Origin: Anas platyrhynchos
Lineage: Eukaryota; Chordata; Aves; Anseriformes; Anatidae
NCBI RefSeq assembly: GCF_047663525.1
Contig: NC_092604.1
Coordinates: 10,122,001-10,186,000, forward strand
Direction: 5' to 3'
DNA: 64,000 nucleotides
Part shown: positions 23,901 through 35,200 of the stretch, piece by piece
How positions within the stretch are numbered: position 1 is the first letter of the stretch
How the letters are laid out: each line of letters begins with the position of its first letter
Notes under the pieces: model-generated
The model's input: only the letters and a program-made list of their open reading frames with translations
The model's database searches: none
What the model was told of the DNA's origin: nothing
Made by a program: the position numbers and the translations under genes

Positions 23901-26900
23901 GCTGAAGACAAAGAGAGGATGCCAGTCCCTAGAGTGGCCGGCACAGCTCTGAAATCACTTGAAAGTCTTACCAAAAGGGGGGAAAAATATACCAAAGCGA
24001 ACATCAGAACCGTTTAATTGCCAGAGATGAAGGAGCGGCTCAAAGACTGGATTGCTCCATAACAGCGCCGCTCCTGACAGTGCAAAACAATTAGCTGCGA
24101 GGTTTTGGCTTTATTTGAAAAGATAATGAGTTGGGAATGTTAGAGGGGTTATTCCGGGACTAGGAAAACAAGCCTTTAATTGGGCCCATATGAATTCTGT
24201 CGCATATGTACCGCGATTTGGCTGTGGGGGAGCCAAGCCAGCCCCGGCTACCGGCGCTGGGGAAAGCAGCTGCCTCCCATCAGGGATGCGGGGGGACACA
24301 GGATTAAAGGGAGGTGACCACGGCTGGGAAGGGGATGGAACAGCACGGCCAGGCTACCCCATTGCCTCTCTGCTCCCCTGCACCTCTCCCCAAACCTGCC
24401 AGGCCCTGGTCTCGCTGATGGTTGTGGGGTGCCCCCTGCCCCAGACCCCGCGGGGAGCCCCAGCGGGCGCCGGTTCCCAGACAGCGCGGCCCCGGGGGAC
24501 GCCTACCCAAACAGAGGGGTCGGGGCAGTCACCTCGCCGAGCACTTTCCTCTGGGAGAGGGCCGGAGCTGGGAGCTGTGTCAATAAACAGCCCCTGCCCC
24601 AGGCGGCCCCGCTGCAGGGAGGGGGACGGGAGGGCCAGGGGGGCCAGCTCGGGGTCTGGAGCTGGGGCGGAGAAAGCTCGCTGCAGTTGTCCTGGCTGAA
24701 CGCGTGATTTCTCCAGACAATCCCTTGAATCAGCCAAATTGTGATCGCTTCCTCCCAAGAAATCCCAAACACAGCCCGTGACCGCAGGCTGGATGTCACT
24801 TTCCTGCTTGGGAAGGTTGGGCACAGCCCGGAGCTGGGCGCGCCGTGGGATGGGGACACCATGGGATGGGGACACGGGTGGCCAAGGGAGGGGATGGGCA
24901 CCAGGACTCCCGTGTTCCCCTCTCAGTTACTTTATCTCCAAGCAAAGTGGTTGCTCGCCTCCTCTAAGGATGAAATTATAGCTGGTGAAATGCTGGGGGT
25001 GGGAGAGCTTGGAGAGGAGCTCAGGGAACAGCCACGTCCCCTTGTGCGCCCAGCCACCCCCAGCCCCAGCTCCAGGAGGCTCAGATCCCGTAAGAAAATC
25101 AACACCAGGGCCACGGACACGAAGATGCTCCCTACCCCAGGCACACCTACAACCAACATCCACACTCGGGGAGCTGCCGAGGAGCCACCCGAGGCGCTCT
25201 GCTGCCTTTTGCCTTCGCAAGCCTGCAGATATTTTGGGTTCCTCCCTGCCAGGGGAAACGCAACAGCCACAGGCAGTTGAGGTTATTGATCTGCTCGGAG
25301 GCCTGAGCACCGTAACGGCACAGCTGAAGCCTTGCCGAGAAGCGAGATTTAAGGGAGGATAATCTAATTAATGCCAATCAACAGCCTACAGGTAAACACA
25401 CGTCTCGTCCAATTCATTCCAAACCCTGTTTAATAAGCTCCCCAGGTAATGGTGCTGGGGGCCCTACAAGGTGCCTGGTCACGTCGGAGTGGGACAAACG
25501 GGCTGCTGGGGACACGCCACGTGGGTCACAAACCCCTCACAGCAGCCATGGGTGCGAGGATGTGTCCAGGGCCATGTCCCAGGGGTGTGGGGCTGGGCTC
25601 GGTACAGCTTTTGGGGCTTTTCCTCCATAACCCAAATGAAAGCATTAAAACAACGAGAAAATCGTCTGCAGCTGGGACAAGAATGGGGCCCAGCGGCACT
25701 GGGAAAGGTCAGACAGCAATGTGCTGGGCACAAAAATGGCACTTTTTAGCATAAAGAGATATACGAGGCATACAGGGAGAAGGGGCACCAGGTCTGTTTG
25801 CAGAGGGTGCGCTGGCGGGGGCTGAAGACAAGCTCGGTGCGGCATTAGGGCCTCATATGAGACCACAAAAGGCTCCATGGGGAACACGAGTGGAGGGTGC
25901 ACCAGGGCTCCGCCAGCCCACAGAGGGGCTGAGAAGAGGCAGAGGGAAGGCAGAGGCTGGAAAGCGAGCCTTGAGCTTGGGGTCTGGGGCGCACAATGTG
26001 CCAGGAGCCCGCACGCTTCGGGGTGCTGAGCCAGGACCAGTGTCTGCAAGATCACCCAGACATCCTGGGGATGGCTCCTGGGGGCACCAGGGGCTTGCTC
26101 GGCCGTCCCAGCTGCATTCAGATCACCCATACCCAATTTTGGGGTGACCCCATCCTGGCTGAGGGACTGGCAGGTCCCCTCCTGCGGGGTGCGCAGGAGC
26201 AGGGCCGGCTCCTCCAGCTTCACTTCTCACACACGGTGGGGATCCCTGCCCAGCCTGGGACACAGACCAGATGTCTGCCCACACACAGGGGGCTGGGAAC
26301 GGGGTGACCTCCACCCAGCCGGGCAGCTCAGCGTCACCGCAGGGCACAGACCGACCCGCCGCCACCCCCCGACCCCACACAGCGCTCGGCCGGCCCCGTT
26401 CCTTGCTTGTGCCGCTCCTGCTGCAGCCCCTCGCTACCCCCCTTCAGCATGCAGATGGCAGGAGACAGCAGAGAATGAAGATTTTACAGAGCTGGCTGGT
26501 AGCCAAGATAGTTTAGATGGCAGCAAAATGTAGAGAGGGGGAAAAAAAAAATTAAAAAAAAAAAGATAAAAACTTTTTAAAATGCCAGGCATGATCCCAT
26601 AGGCTTTACGCACCCCCTGAACGTGCGGCTTGCCCAATATTTAAAACAGAGGGGTCAGATCTCAGCTGGGGAAACCTGCCGGGGCTGCGTGGTGTTTGCA
26701 GAGCTGTGACTTCCCCAGGATATATGGGGCACCCCCAGTGATGTGCTGGGATGATGGGGAACCCCAGCGCTTACCCAAAACGCAGAAGGCTCCCAGGTGA
26801 GTGGTGAGGGCACGGGGACCTGCCTGCCTCCCGCTCCACAAAAATACACGGTCTTTACAAAGAGGAACTCGCACCCCAAAAAGCGGGGGTGTGGAGCATC

Positions 26901-27390
26901 CCACCTCCCCCCCCAAACCAGCACCGGGCTGTTGGAGCACCACCACCTCCCACCACCACCTCCCAGCACCCGGGGGCTCAGCACCCCCCGTCCCCAAACT
27001 CCTCTTCCCTCGCCTACCCAGCCGCAGCGTGATGTTGACGGAATTTGGGTGCTGGATGCCGAAAGCCATGGACTGGCTCTGCCACCAGGTGCTCTCCTCC
27101 TGGCTGTGGAAGTCGGTGAGGAGGGAGGCGTTGTGGTGCAGCCGGGGGTCGGCGGCGTCACAGCGCTGGCACAGCTGGCTGGCGTGGCGAGCCCCCATCT
27201 GCTGGCAGTAGTCCTCGGGGGGCGAGCCGCACGTGTTGGTGGCCCAAGCGGCACGGCCAAAAGCGGCGTTCTCAAAAACGGGCATGCAGCGACGGGGCAG
27301 GCCCCGGGGGTCGTAGCAGGCTGGGGAGCCCCCCACCCCAAACCCCAGCCCCAGTAGGGCCAGCAGGCAGAGCCCCCCGGGTTGTGCCAT
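11497..27390 (-). CDS. LAMC3: LAMC3, laminin subunit gamma-3, complete, 28 coding exons
   Basis: A secreted gamma chain of heterotrimeric laminin in basement membrane. Twenty-eight exons were placed by GT-AG sites with continuous phase and sum to 4758 nt (1585 aa). My recollection for human LAMC3 is 28 exons and about 1575 aa. Order: signal peptide ([20 protein letters not shown]), laminin N-terminal LN domain (to about residue 270), LE repeats, laminin IV type A domain (about 507-680), further LE repeats (to about 1023), then a long coiled coil to the C-terminal Cys and ...[10 protein letters not shown]. Exon coordinates are in the domain entries below. It is gamma-3 rather than gamma-1 by its short tail after the last Cys and by its place next to AIF1L and FIBCD1. 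The ATG at 27388-27390 opens the signal peptide. All exons but exon 23 have unambiguous acceptors. Confidence 0.96.
15074..16568 (-). other. LAMC3: LAMC3 exons 13-17: C-terminal LE repeats with nidogen-binding loop
   Basis: Exons 16380..16568, 16036..16281, 15567..15720, 15335..15477, 15074..15252. LE modules continue with full cysteine sets. Exon 14 contains [12 protein letters not shown] at 16157-16186, matching the DPNAV loop that in laminin gamma-1 is the known nidogen contact. Exon 17 ends [14 protein letters not shown], the conserved Cys pair at the start of the coiled coil. The 1.2-kb intron 16569..17811 holds no exon that I can support. Confidence 0.94.
17812..19114 (-). other. LAMC3: LAMC3 exons 9-12: laminin IV type A (L4) domain
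   Basis: Exons 19001..19114, 18539..18737, 18226..18332, 17812..18030. The first three and the start of exon 12 form the globular L4 domain inserted between LE arrays, with the typical [31 protein letters not shown] and [12 protein letters not shown] segments. Exon 12 then re-enters LE sequence ([19 protein letters not shown]). NGTGTES and NLSAL are potential N-glycosylation sites. The 1.2-kb intron before exon 9 (19115..20311) holds nothing recognisable. Confidence 0.93.
20312..22131 (-). other. LAMC3: LAMC3 exons 4-8: N-terminal LE (laminin EGF-like) repeats
   Basis: Exons 21965..22131, 21429..21617, 20901..21018, 20722..20820, 20312..20448. These encode regularly spaced eight-Cys LE modules forming the rod of the short arm: [10 protein letters not shown]...[52 protein letters not shown] and [16 protein letters not shown]. 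Exon 8 also carries the entry to the laminin IV domain ([15 protein letters not shown]). All exon junctions restore cysteine spacing. Confidence 0.94.
24000..24220. promoter_or_regulatory. candidate regulatory element in LAMC3 intron 1 (AT-rich island)
   Basis: A stretch of ordinary base composition inside strongly GC-rich intron sequence. It contains CAATTAG, a CATATG E-box pair near 24187-24208 and an AATTGGG block. There is no ORF. The base-composition contrast is all that supports a conserved-element call. Confidence 0.3.
25320..25440. promoter_or_regulatory. candidate regulatory element in LAMC3 intron 1 (homeodomain-like sites)
   Basis: A short AT-rich island with TAATCTAATTAATGCCAATCA (core at 25361-25380), GTAAACA (forkhead-like) and CAATTCATTCC. 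The clustering of core sites within about 100 bp suggests an enhancer. No conservation data are available here. Confidence 0.3.
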
Positions 27391-29059
27391 GTCCCAGGCT
27401 CGCCTCGCAGGACGCTGAGCCTCCTCCGGCTGGCACGGTGGGAGCAGGAGGGATGGGACAAAATGGGATGGGAAGGGATGGGACAAGGCTCCCCCCCATG
27501 CCCGGCACCTCCTCTCGCTCCGAGGTCCATCTTGTGGAAGCTGCTGGGAATGTCAAAAGCTTTGCATGCGACGCTGGGCTGCGGGGTGGGAGCAACCCAC
27601 ACGCCACCCTGGTCCCCAGGCCGTGGGGCTGGGCACTTGAGGACCCCTCTGGCTGGTGCGTCCCCACCCCATCACTTTGGGGACGGCTGCGTTTGGGTCT
27701 TTGGCTGCTGAGATGGAGCTGAACATCTCCGTTTCTCAGCACCGGGGGTGAGCCCGTGGGGATTCCCTCCCAACACGGGGTTTTTCCTTAGGTTTGGGAG
27801 GGTCACCAGCCTGAAACCCACGAGGAGGTGTGGGAAAGGCTTTGAAGCAGACCCAGCACCACCCCTGTGCTCCCCACCCACACCAATCTGTGACCCACCC
27901 AGTGCCCCCACACCAGCACCCAGAGGTGGGGGCCCACCCTGCCTGCTGCCAGGGCGAGGGCACGTCCCCACGGGGTGGCCAAACCAGACTCCAGATGGCC
28001 ACCGAACCCCTTCAGCAAGGAACACCAATTGCACACACACCCTGTGCCAGGGAAACCTCACTCAGGCTTGCACCAGCACCACCTGCACCCTGCACCAGCC
28101 CCGTTCCACACTGGGTGCATTAGCAGAAAGGGGGTGCGCAGGGGAACCCCTCCACTGCCCCCGCTCTGCCCACAGAAACACGGGCAACTTAGCCCTCATC
28201 TATAATTTAAGCTCCCTCCCTCTCCCTTCCACTCTTATTTATTTTATTCTCCTTCTCCGTGCGCGCTGCGGGGAGAAAGCACCGGAGGGGAGCTGTGAAT
28301 CAGAGGTCTCGGGCAGCAGCGCCGCTTCCAAGCCCCATTAACATATATTGACCCGGCCCTGACAGCTCCGCCGGGGGGGGGGCGAATTTCCCAGCGCCGA
28401 GCCTTGCCTTGATGCCTGGGAGCCGATGGCAAAGCCACTGCCGGGCTCTGGGGAAGAAAATAAAGAGGGTTTGCAGCTTGGTGCTCGCCCTGAGCATCTC
28501 TGCCACCAGCCCGCATGGGTGAGGCTCGCCAGGTGCGCTCCGGCTGCCAGCTGGGTGCTGGAGAGGGGCTCTCACGGCGTGGGTTTGGCACCCCACAGCC
28601 ACCACGTCCAACTTCAGGCCACAGGAACAGGAGCAGATCTAAATAACCTCTTTTTTTTTTTTTCCTGAGAGCAAGATGCTGGAGCCAACTTTCCTGCACT
28701 ATGAAGCCATCCAGGTTTGGACAGTGACTTCTGGCAACAAAACCCGACCACACAGATGTGTCCCCTTCCCACAGGAGAGCTTCACCCCAGCTGGGATGAA
28801 GAGCTAAAGCAGGCTGTGGGAAACCCCTTGTCATTTGGGACATGGACTGCCTCGGACAGGGATGCCCAAAAGAGCAGCCAGAGCTGGGAATTTCCCCATT
28901 TCCCCCAGTAGAGCAGGGCCTGACCTCAGCTGAAGCCCTCTGCACCCAGAAGGGTTTTCTCTTTGGTCCAAGCGAGGTAGAGACGTGGTGACCAAGGCTC
29001 CTGTGTCCAGGCACCACCCGAGCTGGCCTCGCGGCCCAGGAGCCTCCTGCCCTGGCACG

Positions 29060-30345
29060 GACCTGGCACCTCGTAAGGGTTAAGATCCATGGAGGTGGTG
29101 GGGAGAAAGTGTTCTTCTGATTTGCTTAATGAACGTTAATTAAGAAGACAGAAGATAGCAGATTCCTTCAGGGTAGAGATGAAAGGCCCGTTAATTAAAT
29201 CTGGAGAGAGCGCGCGGGGCCGACTGATCCTCCTCCTGATCAGACCTGACAAGGCAGGCACCGGGCTGGGAGCGAGGTGTGCGAGACCCCGCGGCCCCGT
29301 CCCTCCCACGGCCCCAAACAGAGCCAGGACAGGGATGGTGTGAGTGTGGCAGGGCTTCAGGGGACACCTGTACACGGGCACAAGCTTCACCCTGACCTGG
29401 TGCCACCACCTGGAGGGCAGAGATGGCTCTGTAGCATGGGACCTGTAACAGCTCCATCCCCTCCAGAGGGACCCCGGCACCAGGAGGCAGCCTGGGATGA
29501 TGAGGGATACATCAAGGGCTGGGCACCACGAGGTGGACACCACGGGCAAGTGCTTGGGTTCCAGCAGATCCTTCCCCAGAAAGGAGGAGCTGCCCTCCCC
29601 GTAGCTGAGTACGAGGCTCCCGTGGTGAGCTCCATCCCGAGGAAGAGGACAGAGGGTTTGGTCACCAGGATTTGGGTACGGGATGCCAACAGGTGCTGTG
29701 AGCAGCTTGGGAAGCTCTGGCACCCCAAGATACCCCGAGGAGAAAGCTCACCAGCTTCTAGCCCTCGTCTACTCCTAAAAGCAGAGCGGCTCAGCACCCC
29801 AAATGGCACCACTGGAGGGGCAGCAGCCCCACCTCCCCGTGCTGCATCCTCCAGGGTGACATCGGGACCGTGCTCCATCCTCCTGCTCCAAGCACATCCT
29901 TCCCCCTGTGATGGGTGTAGGATTAGAGGGAGCACAGCGCAGAGCTCAGCTTCTCCCCGCGCACACCGAGGTGGGCACAGAGCGAGAATTTCCAGCACCA
30001 GGGGCTTCGCAGTGGGGTGATGTGGTGGCCCTGGGCTGGTACCCCATCCTCGGCTCCACAGGGAATGGGACAAAGACCCCACCGAGCAGGAGGTGGCGCA
30101 TGGAGAGTAAATAACATCTGGAGCATCCCTTCGTTGTGGCGGCTTATTTTGTAAACCTGAACTTTGCGAAATGTCATGAAACGGAGAAATGGGAGGCCTG
30201 GGATGAGTAAATCTCCGTTAGAGATTCCCCAGGACGGCGGCAGTCACATTCCTGCTCGGTGATGGCACGTCACAGCCCAGCCTCGTCTCGGGAAGCAGGG
30301 TCGTGCGTGGCGCTGATTGCAGAGGGTATTTAATTAACGCTGCCA
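29060..30345. promoter_or_regulatory. candidate enhancer region with three identical CGTTAATTAA sites
   Basis: CGTTAATTAA occurs at 29134-29143 and 29189-29198, and in inverted orientation at 30330-30339. A 9/10 match lies at 30858-30867. Between them are a TGTAAACC forkhead-like site (near 30151) and CACGTCA (near 30267). The sites are homeodomain-type sequences. The function and target gene (LAMC3 or FIBCD1) are inferred. Confidence 0.35.
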
Positions 30346-31030
30346 TAAATACAGCACAGGCGATGCCAAGCAGACCGCGCCGTGGCAGGATGCTGCGGCA
30401 CTGCAGGAAGTTTTGCCAAGGCAGGAGAGGAGGGAGAAGGGAGGCAAAAACCTGGCTGATTTCTTGCCAGGTCCCTGCCTTGCCGTAGCATTTGTGCGTC
30501 TCAGGGGGCGAGAGGAGGATGGGATGGGGACACGCTCCCTTTCTGGGGCTGACCGTGCCCAGATTTTCTCCACGCCTGCCAGACAGAGAAGAGAAACCTC
30601 CCAGCTTCTCTCAGCCTGGCCAGCTCTCCATCTCACGCACACCCATCACTCACCTCCCGATGGCCCAGGACATCAGGACCACGAGCAGGGGCAGTGCAGG
30701 ACCAGCTGGTTTTAGGGCACAGCCAAAAATGCCCTTTCCCTGCCCGAGTCCATCCGTAGCTTAACGACCCCCACAGAAGAGCTTGGGAGTCCCTAATCAC
30801 CCATCACATTACGGCTGCTCGCTGAGGCCAACCAGCACAAACCTCCCCGCAGCCTCACTAATTAACGAGCAGGAGCTGAGGCTCTCACAGCCCAAAAGCA
30901 GCATCTCAGCTAAAAGGGGCGGCCTCCCTTGATAAACCCCCTTAATGGGATGTTGGCATCACCTGAGGCCACCTCGTCTGCTAAGGAGGCTCAGCTGTGC
31001 GTCCTGCCCTGCCTCCCCATGCTAGCCCAC

Positions 31031-31072
31031 CTGTCCATCTGTCCATCCGTCCGTCCGTCTGTCCGTCTGTCC
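31031..31072. repeat. CTGT/CCGT/CCAT tetranucleotide microsatellite
   Basis: About ten tandem 4-bp units of the form (C)YGTC/CATC on plus, interrupted by single substitutions. Confidence 0.85.
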
Positions 31073-31844
31073 CCACTGCGGCAGGAGCCACGGACGTGCC
31101 TGGCACGGCTGCCCCCTACCCCCTGTGCCATGGTCCTGAGCCCCGTGCGCATCCCCGTTGTACCCCAATACCACGGGGTACCCCGTGTGTCCCCGCTGCC
31201 AGGAGGGGGGTGACAGCTGAGCGGCACAGATGCCACCAGATGGTCACCCCAGACAGATTCCCAGCTAAACCCATAACCCTGGGAAGGAACCGGAGCCCCC
31301 TCGTTCACCAAATGACCCCCCCCAGCCCGGTGTCACCGCCATGAGCTGCGAGCACTCGGCGACAGCCCCCAGCCCTCGCCATCCACACGAGCTGCTGCAG
31401 GATGCTCCGTGACAAATCGGGAGCTGTTGTCACACCTTAGACTTTAAAGCAGGGGAAATAACCCCCATAACGTGATCTGCCGTGTCCTTATCCCACTCTG
31501 TGGTGCCCCACACCGGCTCTGATTTCGCATCCCCTGGGGAGCGGTGCCCGATCCCATTTCCACAGGGATTTCAGCCGAGAGCGGGGACAAACCCTGGGGG
31601 AAAAGCTGGGGCCACCCCGATGTCACTGGGAGCCCTGTGTGGCTTTGTCCCCCCCCACCAGTGGCTGAACTGGGAGGCGCTGGTGAGGACTGGGAGCCCT
31701 GGGGAGGCAGCGCATCGCTCCGGGCTGGACACCCCTGGAGATTTCCACTTGGAGCGGGACCCAAATCCCTCCGTTTCGTACCCAAAACGCCTGCTGCTCC
31801 CGATCCCCCCTCCAGCCCCAGAGGCGGGATGCTCGCTGGTAATC

Positions 31845-32280
31845 CCGCACCATTTATTTTCATTGGCTGACACAAAAAAAGTGCCGTCAGAAAGCCAGTG
31901 TTCGCTAAGCTGGCTGGCGTATAAAACGTTGCTTTAATTGTATTTTATTTGGCAATAAGAAAACAGAAGCAGCAGCAAACCCTCCAGATATTCCCCCTTC
32001 CCCCCCCATTTAAAATTTCAATTTGGTAATTTTATGACTGTATTTTAGATAAAGCACAACAAAGCACATTAAAGGAAGGGAAGTGATTTATCCTTTTCAG
32101 CGCTCCCTGATCTGTGGACGCGTTTCCCAGCCTGTAAATATTAAGGCATTAAGAAAAAAAAATCTATTTTTTTTTTTCCCTTTTTCCCCACATCAAATAT
32201 TAACTCCCAACCAACAAAATGCTATTTTTCCAGCCCTTGTTTCCAGCCTTCTGAACCCGAAATAAACGGATTGGGAAGCA
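31845..32280. promoter_or_regulatory. candidate conserved non-coding element (AT-rich island)
   Basis: Roughly 430 bp of AT-rich, non-repetitive sequence in a GC-rich interval. It contains a CCAAT-type ATTGGCTGA, a TATAAAA-like string, TTTAATTG, AATTTGGTAATTTTATG and GTAAATATTAAG. There is no ORF. A distal enhancer or an unannotated promoter is the main possibility. Confidence 0.35.
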
Positions 32281-35200
32281 CTGATGATCCCGACTGAAAC
32301 GGGGAGGGCAGGAGATTCACAGCCAGCCTGGCCCTGGGCGTCCCCCTGCGCCCTGCCGCGATTTTACCCTTTCAAGGACGTTTTTATTTGCGGAGAGGTT
32401 AGGAGCAGAGCCGCTTCGCTGCCGCTAATCCACTTCCCCACCAAGGGCTGGAATTCGCCTGGTGTTGAAGCCAGGGGGCTGCCTTCCCCTCCTGGGGCTG
32501 GGCAGGAGCTGCGAGGTCTGGCCACGATTTGGGGTTCCCTGATTTATTTTTTTTTTCTCAGCGTCTCCAACGTGGGAGGACGAAGCCTTCCGATACAGGT
32601 TTAGAAACCAAACCTCTGCCATCAAAGCATAAACCCGAGGATTTTGTGCAGCCCAGCCATGCAGCACCAGCACCTTTCCCATATCACTGAGGATTTGTGC
32701 AGGGGGTGAGATCCCTGCCGGCCCCCACCGATGTCTCCGGAGCCACCGGGTGCTGCGTGCGCCAAAGGGGGGGCCGGGGAAGCAGGGCCCGGTGGAGGGA
32801 GGCAAAGCAGGGGAGTTGCTAGGAGATTTCGGGCTTTAGGATGCTGGCTGCGATGCTCAGCCAATGGACGAGTCCTCTGACGAGTAATCTGCTAATTGGG
32901 GTTTCATCGAGTGCCGCTTCGGAGCGGGAATGGGGTTGGGGATGGCCGCGGGCACGGCTGGGCCGTTCCTTCTCCTGCCAGCCCTGGCCAACGTTTCCCT
33001 GCCCTGCTCCCGAAGTTTCAATTAAAACCCCGGAATTAATCTCCCGCAATAAACTCGGTTGCTATCGCAGCTTGCGTCTGGGACTCGTAATCACTTTTTT
33101 CCTGCGCACACAACAATTAAGCAGAGAGACCTCGGTGGCTGGGCAGGGAGCCCCCGGCCAGGGCTGCGCGGGCACCCGGGGTTGTTCCTGGCCAGCTCCG
33201 AGCCCCTTCCCCGGGGAGCTGGGGGAGGCAGCGCCGCCTCCCCGGCACCTGCAGATGCTCCTCCAGATGGCCCGGGCTGCTGCTCTTCATGCAGGAGAAG
33301 GTTTTAAATTAAAACCTTGCCTGTGCTGTGCTTTCAGGAGGCTTTTTTGGCTGTTTGGGTGGTGGTGTGTTTTTTTTTTTTATGTACATACATATTTTCC
33401 CTCCTCGCTTTCCGGAGCTGCGGCCCATTTGCTGGCGGTAATTATAGATGGGGAGGCAGCGAGGAGGGGACGAGAGGGGGGGACACTCTGGGGGACACAG
33501 GAGGGGCAGGAGGGTGCCCCAGAAACCCACCCCATAGGGTCCCCCATGGCACTGCCCCAAATCAGAGCCTTTTCACAGCCCGACCCTGCGTGCCAGCCCC
33601 ACACCTGGCGTTTGGCCCCCAGCTTTGCTTGGATGGGATGGGGGGGACCCAGGTGCCCCGCTGCACCCCGAGCCTGGCAGAGGAGCGAGACCTGCGTGGG
33701 GGCAGGATTGGGCCCACCCCCCCGGGGGGCTCCAGGATGCCAACTCTTCACAGAAAGGGCGGATTACAGGGAATCAGCTCCAATCGATAACTCTGCCGCG
33801 GCAGAGAGCGGCGAGAGCAAGCAGTGGGAAAAAAGGAACAAAAAGAGACTTCTCACTCGGGGAGGATTTGGGGGTTTTGTTGTGTTTGGAGAGGGAAAAA
33901 AAATGGAAAAAAAAAAAAAAAAAACAAAACTGAGAAAGGGCTGCACAGCAAGGCACAAAGGGCTGGCACTGGGGGCACAGCAGGCTCCTGCTGGTGCTGT
34001 GCTCCCTGGGGTGTACGAGCATGGCCCTGCTGCTGCCCATCGGGACCCCCAAAATGTATGGAGAGCACGTGGGAATGGGTGGGAATTGTTGACAGGGGTC
34101 TGCGCCCAGCACAAGGGGGTTGGCTCCTTCCTTCCCAGACCAGGGCAGCCACAGCGAAACCCTCCTGGGGAAACCCCACCCAAAGAGCGGCCAAACTGGG
34201 GGCTAAAAGAGTTTTATTTTGCAGTCCAAATATCTTGCAGGCAGTGGAGCTGAAGAGATGCTTGGGGATGCTGGGGACACCCCAGCCTCCCTCCGAGAGA
34301 TGCTTTGGTTCCCCCTTTTCCTCGTGGCCCCACCAAAACCTCTGGCACTGCCAGCAGGGGGGTGCCAGAGCATCCCTGCGCCCCAGAAAGACAGGAGATG
34401 ACCCCCCTGGGGGCTGCTGTGCCTCCAGCCCCAGACACCTCCTTGTCTGAGCCGTCGATTGATGGAAAGAAATCCCCCTGGCACGGCGAGTGGCACCGCT
34501 GAACGCTGGGCAGGGCGCAGGACAGGCTCCGGCCACAACCTCTGCCAAGGCTTGGCACCGGGGGACAGGAGCTGGGGACCCCCGCAGCAAAATTCACAGT
34601 GGGGAGAGCACCGGGGGGGGGGGGGGGGCTCCCGGTGGGTTTTGGCGAGCCCAGCTTCGAAGCACGGAGGCGGGCAGGGGGCATCCCGGTGCTCCCCCCC
34701 CCTGCAGCTGCTTGGGATGAGGCTCACGCAGCTCCTTTGCATTCTGCGCTCTCGCCAGCCGCGCGGCGCAGGGGCGAAGATCTTTGAAGGAGCTGCCCTT
34801 TCATTATTAATATTATGATGATGTCTGACGCCGTGTGTGTGCAGCGACGGCTCTCCGGCTCCGATGGCACACGGCCAAGGAAAGCGCGCAGTTACCCGGG
34901 GAGGTGGCAGCCTCCAGGCAGCCCCCTCTCCCACCTCCCCAACCCCAGCACCTCGGTGGGGAAATGGCTGCGAGATGCGGGATTCTGCCCCCCGCAGCCC
35001 CTCGCCAAAAGCTCCAAACCCACAGGTTTCAAAGCCTGCTGGGACCCACCAAAATCCAGCCCCGTCTCCGGTGCCGTGTTGTGCTGGGCACGCAGAGCGA
35101 GCCCTGTCCCATGTGTCCCCCGCTCCCTGGGGGTCTCTGTCCCCACCGGGGACACGGCCACCCCGCACGGAGCCAGCCCCTGCCAGCCACGACGCACAGC

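Larger units (their letters stand above)
22677..27390 (-). other. LAMC3: LAMC3 exons 1-3: signal peptide and LN (laminin N-terminal) domain
   Basis: Exons 27018..27390, 22977..23281, 22677..22807. Residues 1-270 or so. The LN domain drives calcium-dependent laminin polymerisation. Visible hallmarks are PACYDPRG after the signal peptide, [47 protein letters not shown] and the final [13 protein letters not shown] leading into the first LE module. Potential N-glycosylation sites are HHNAS and NSVNITL. Intron 1 (23282..27017, 3.7 kb) is the largest and holds AT-rich blocks at about 24000-24220 and 25320-25440. Confidence 0.94.

Noticed and set aside
32841-34253. 470-codon plus-strand open frame in the LAMC3-FIBCD1 interval
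   Set aside because: No family similarity, low-complexity and homopolymer-encoded stretches (poly-Lys from an A run), no splice or promoter context; GC-rich DNA gives long chance frames.
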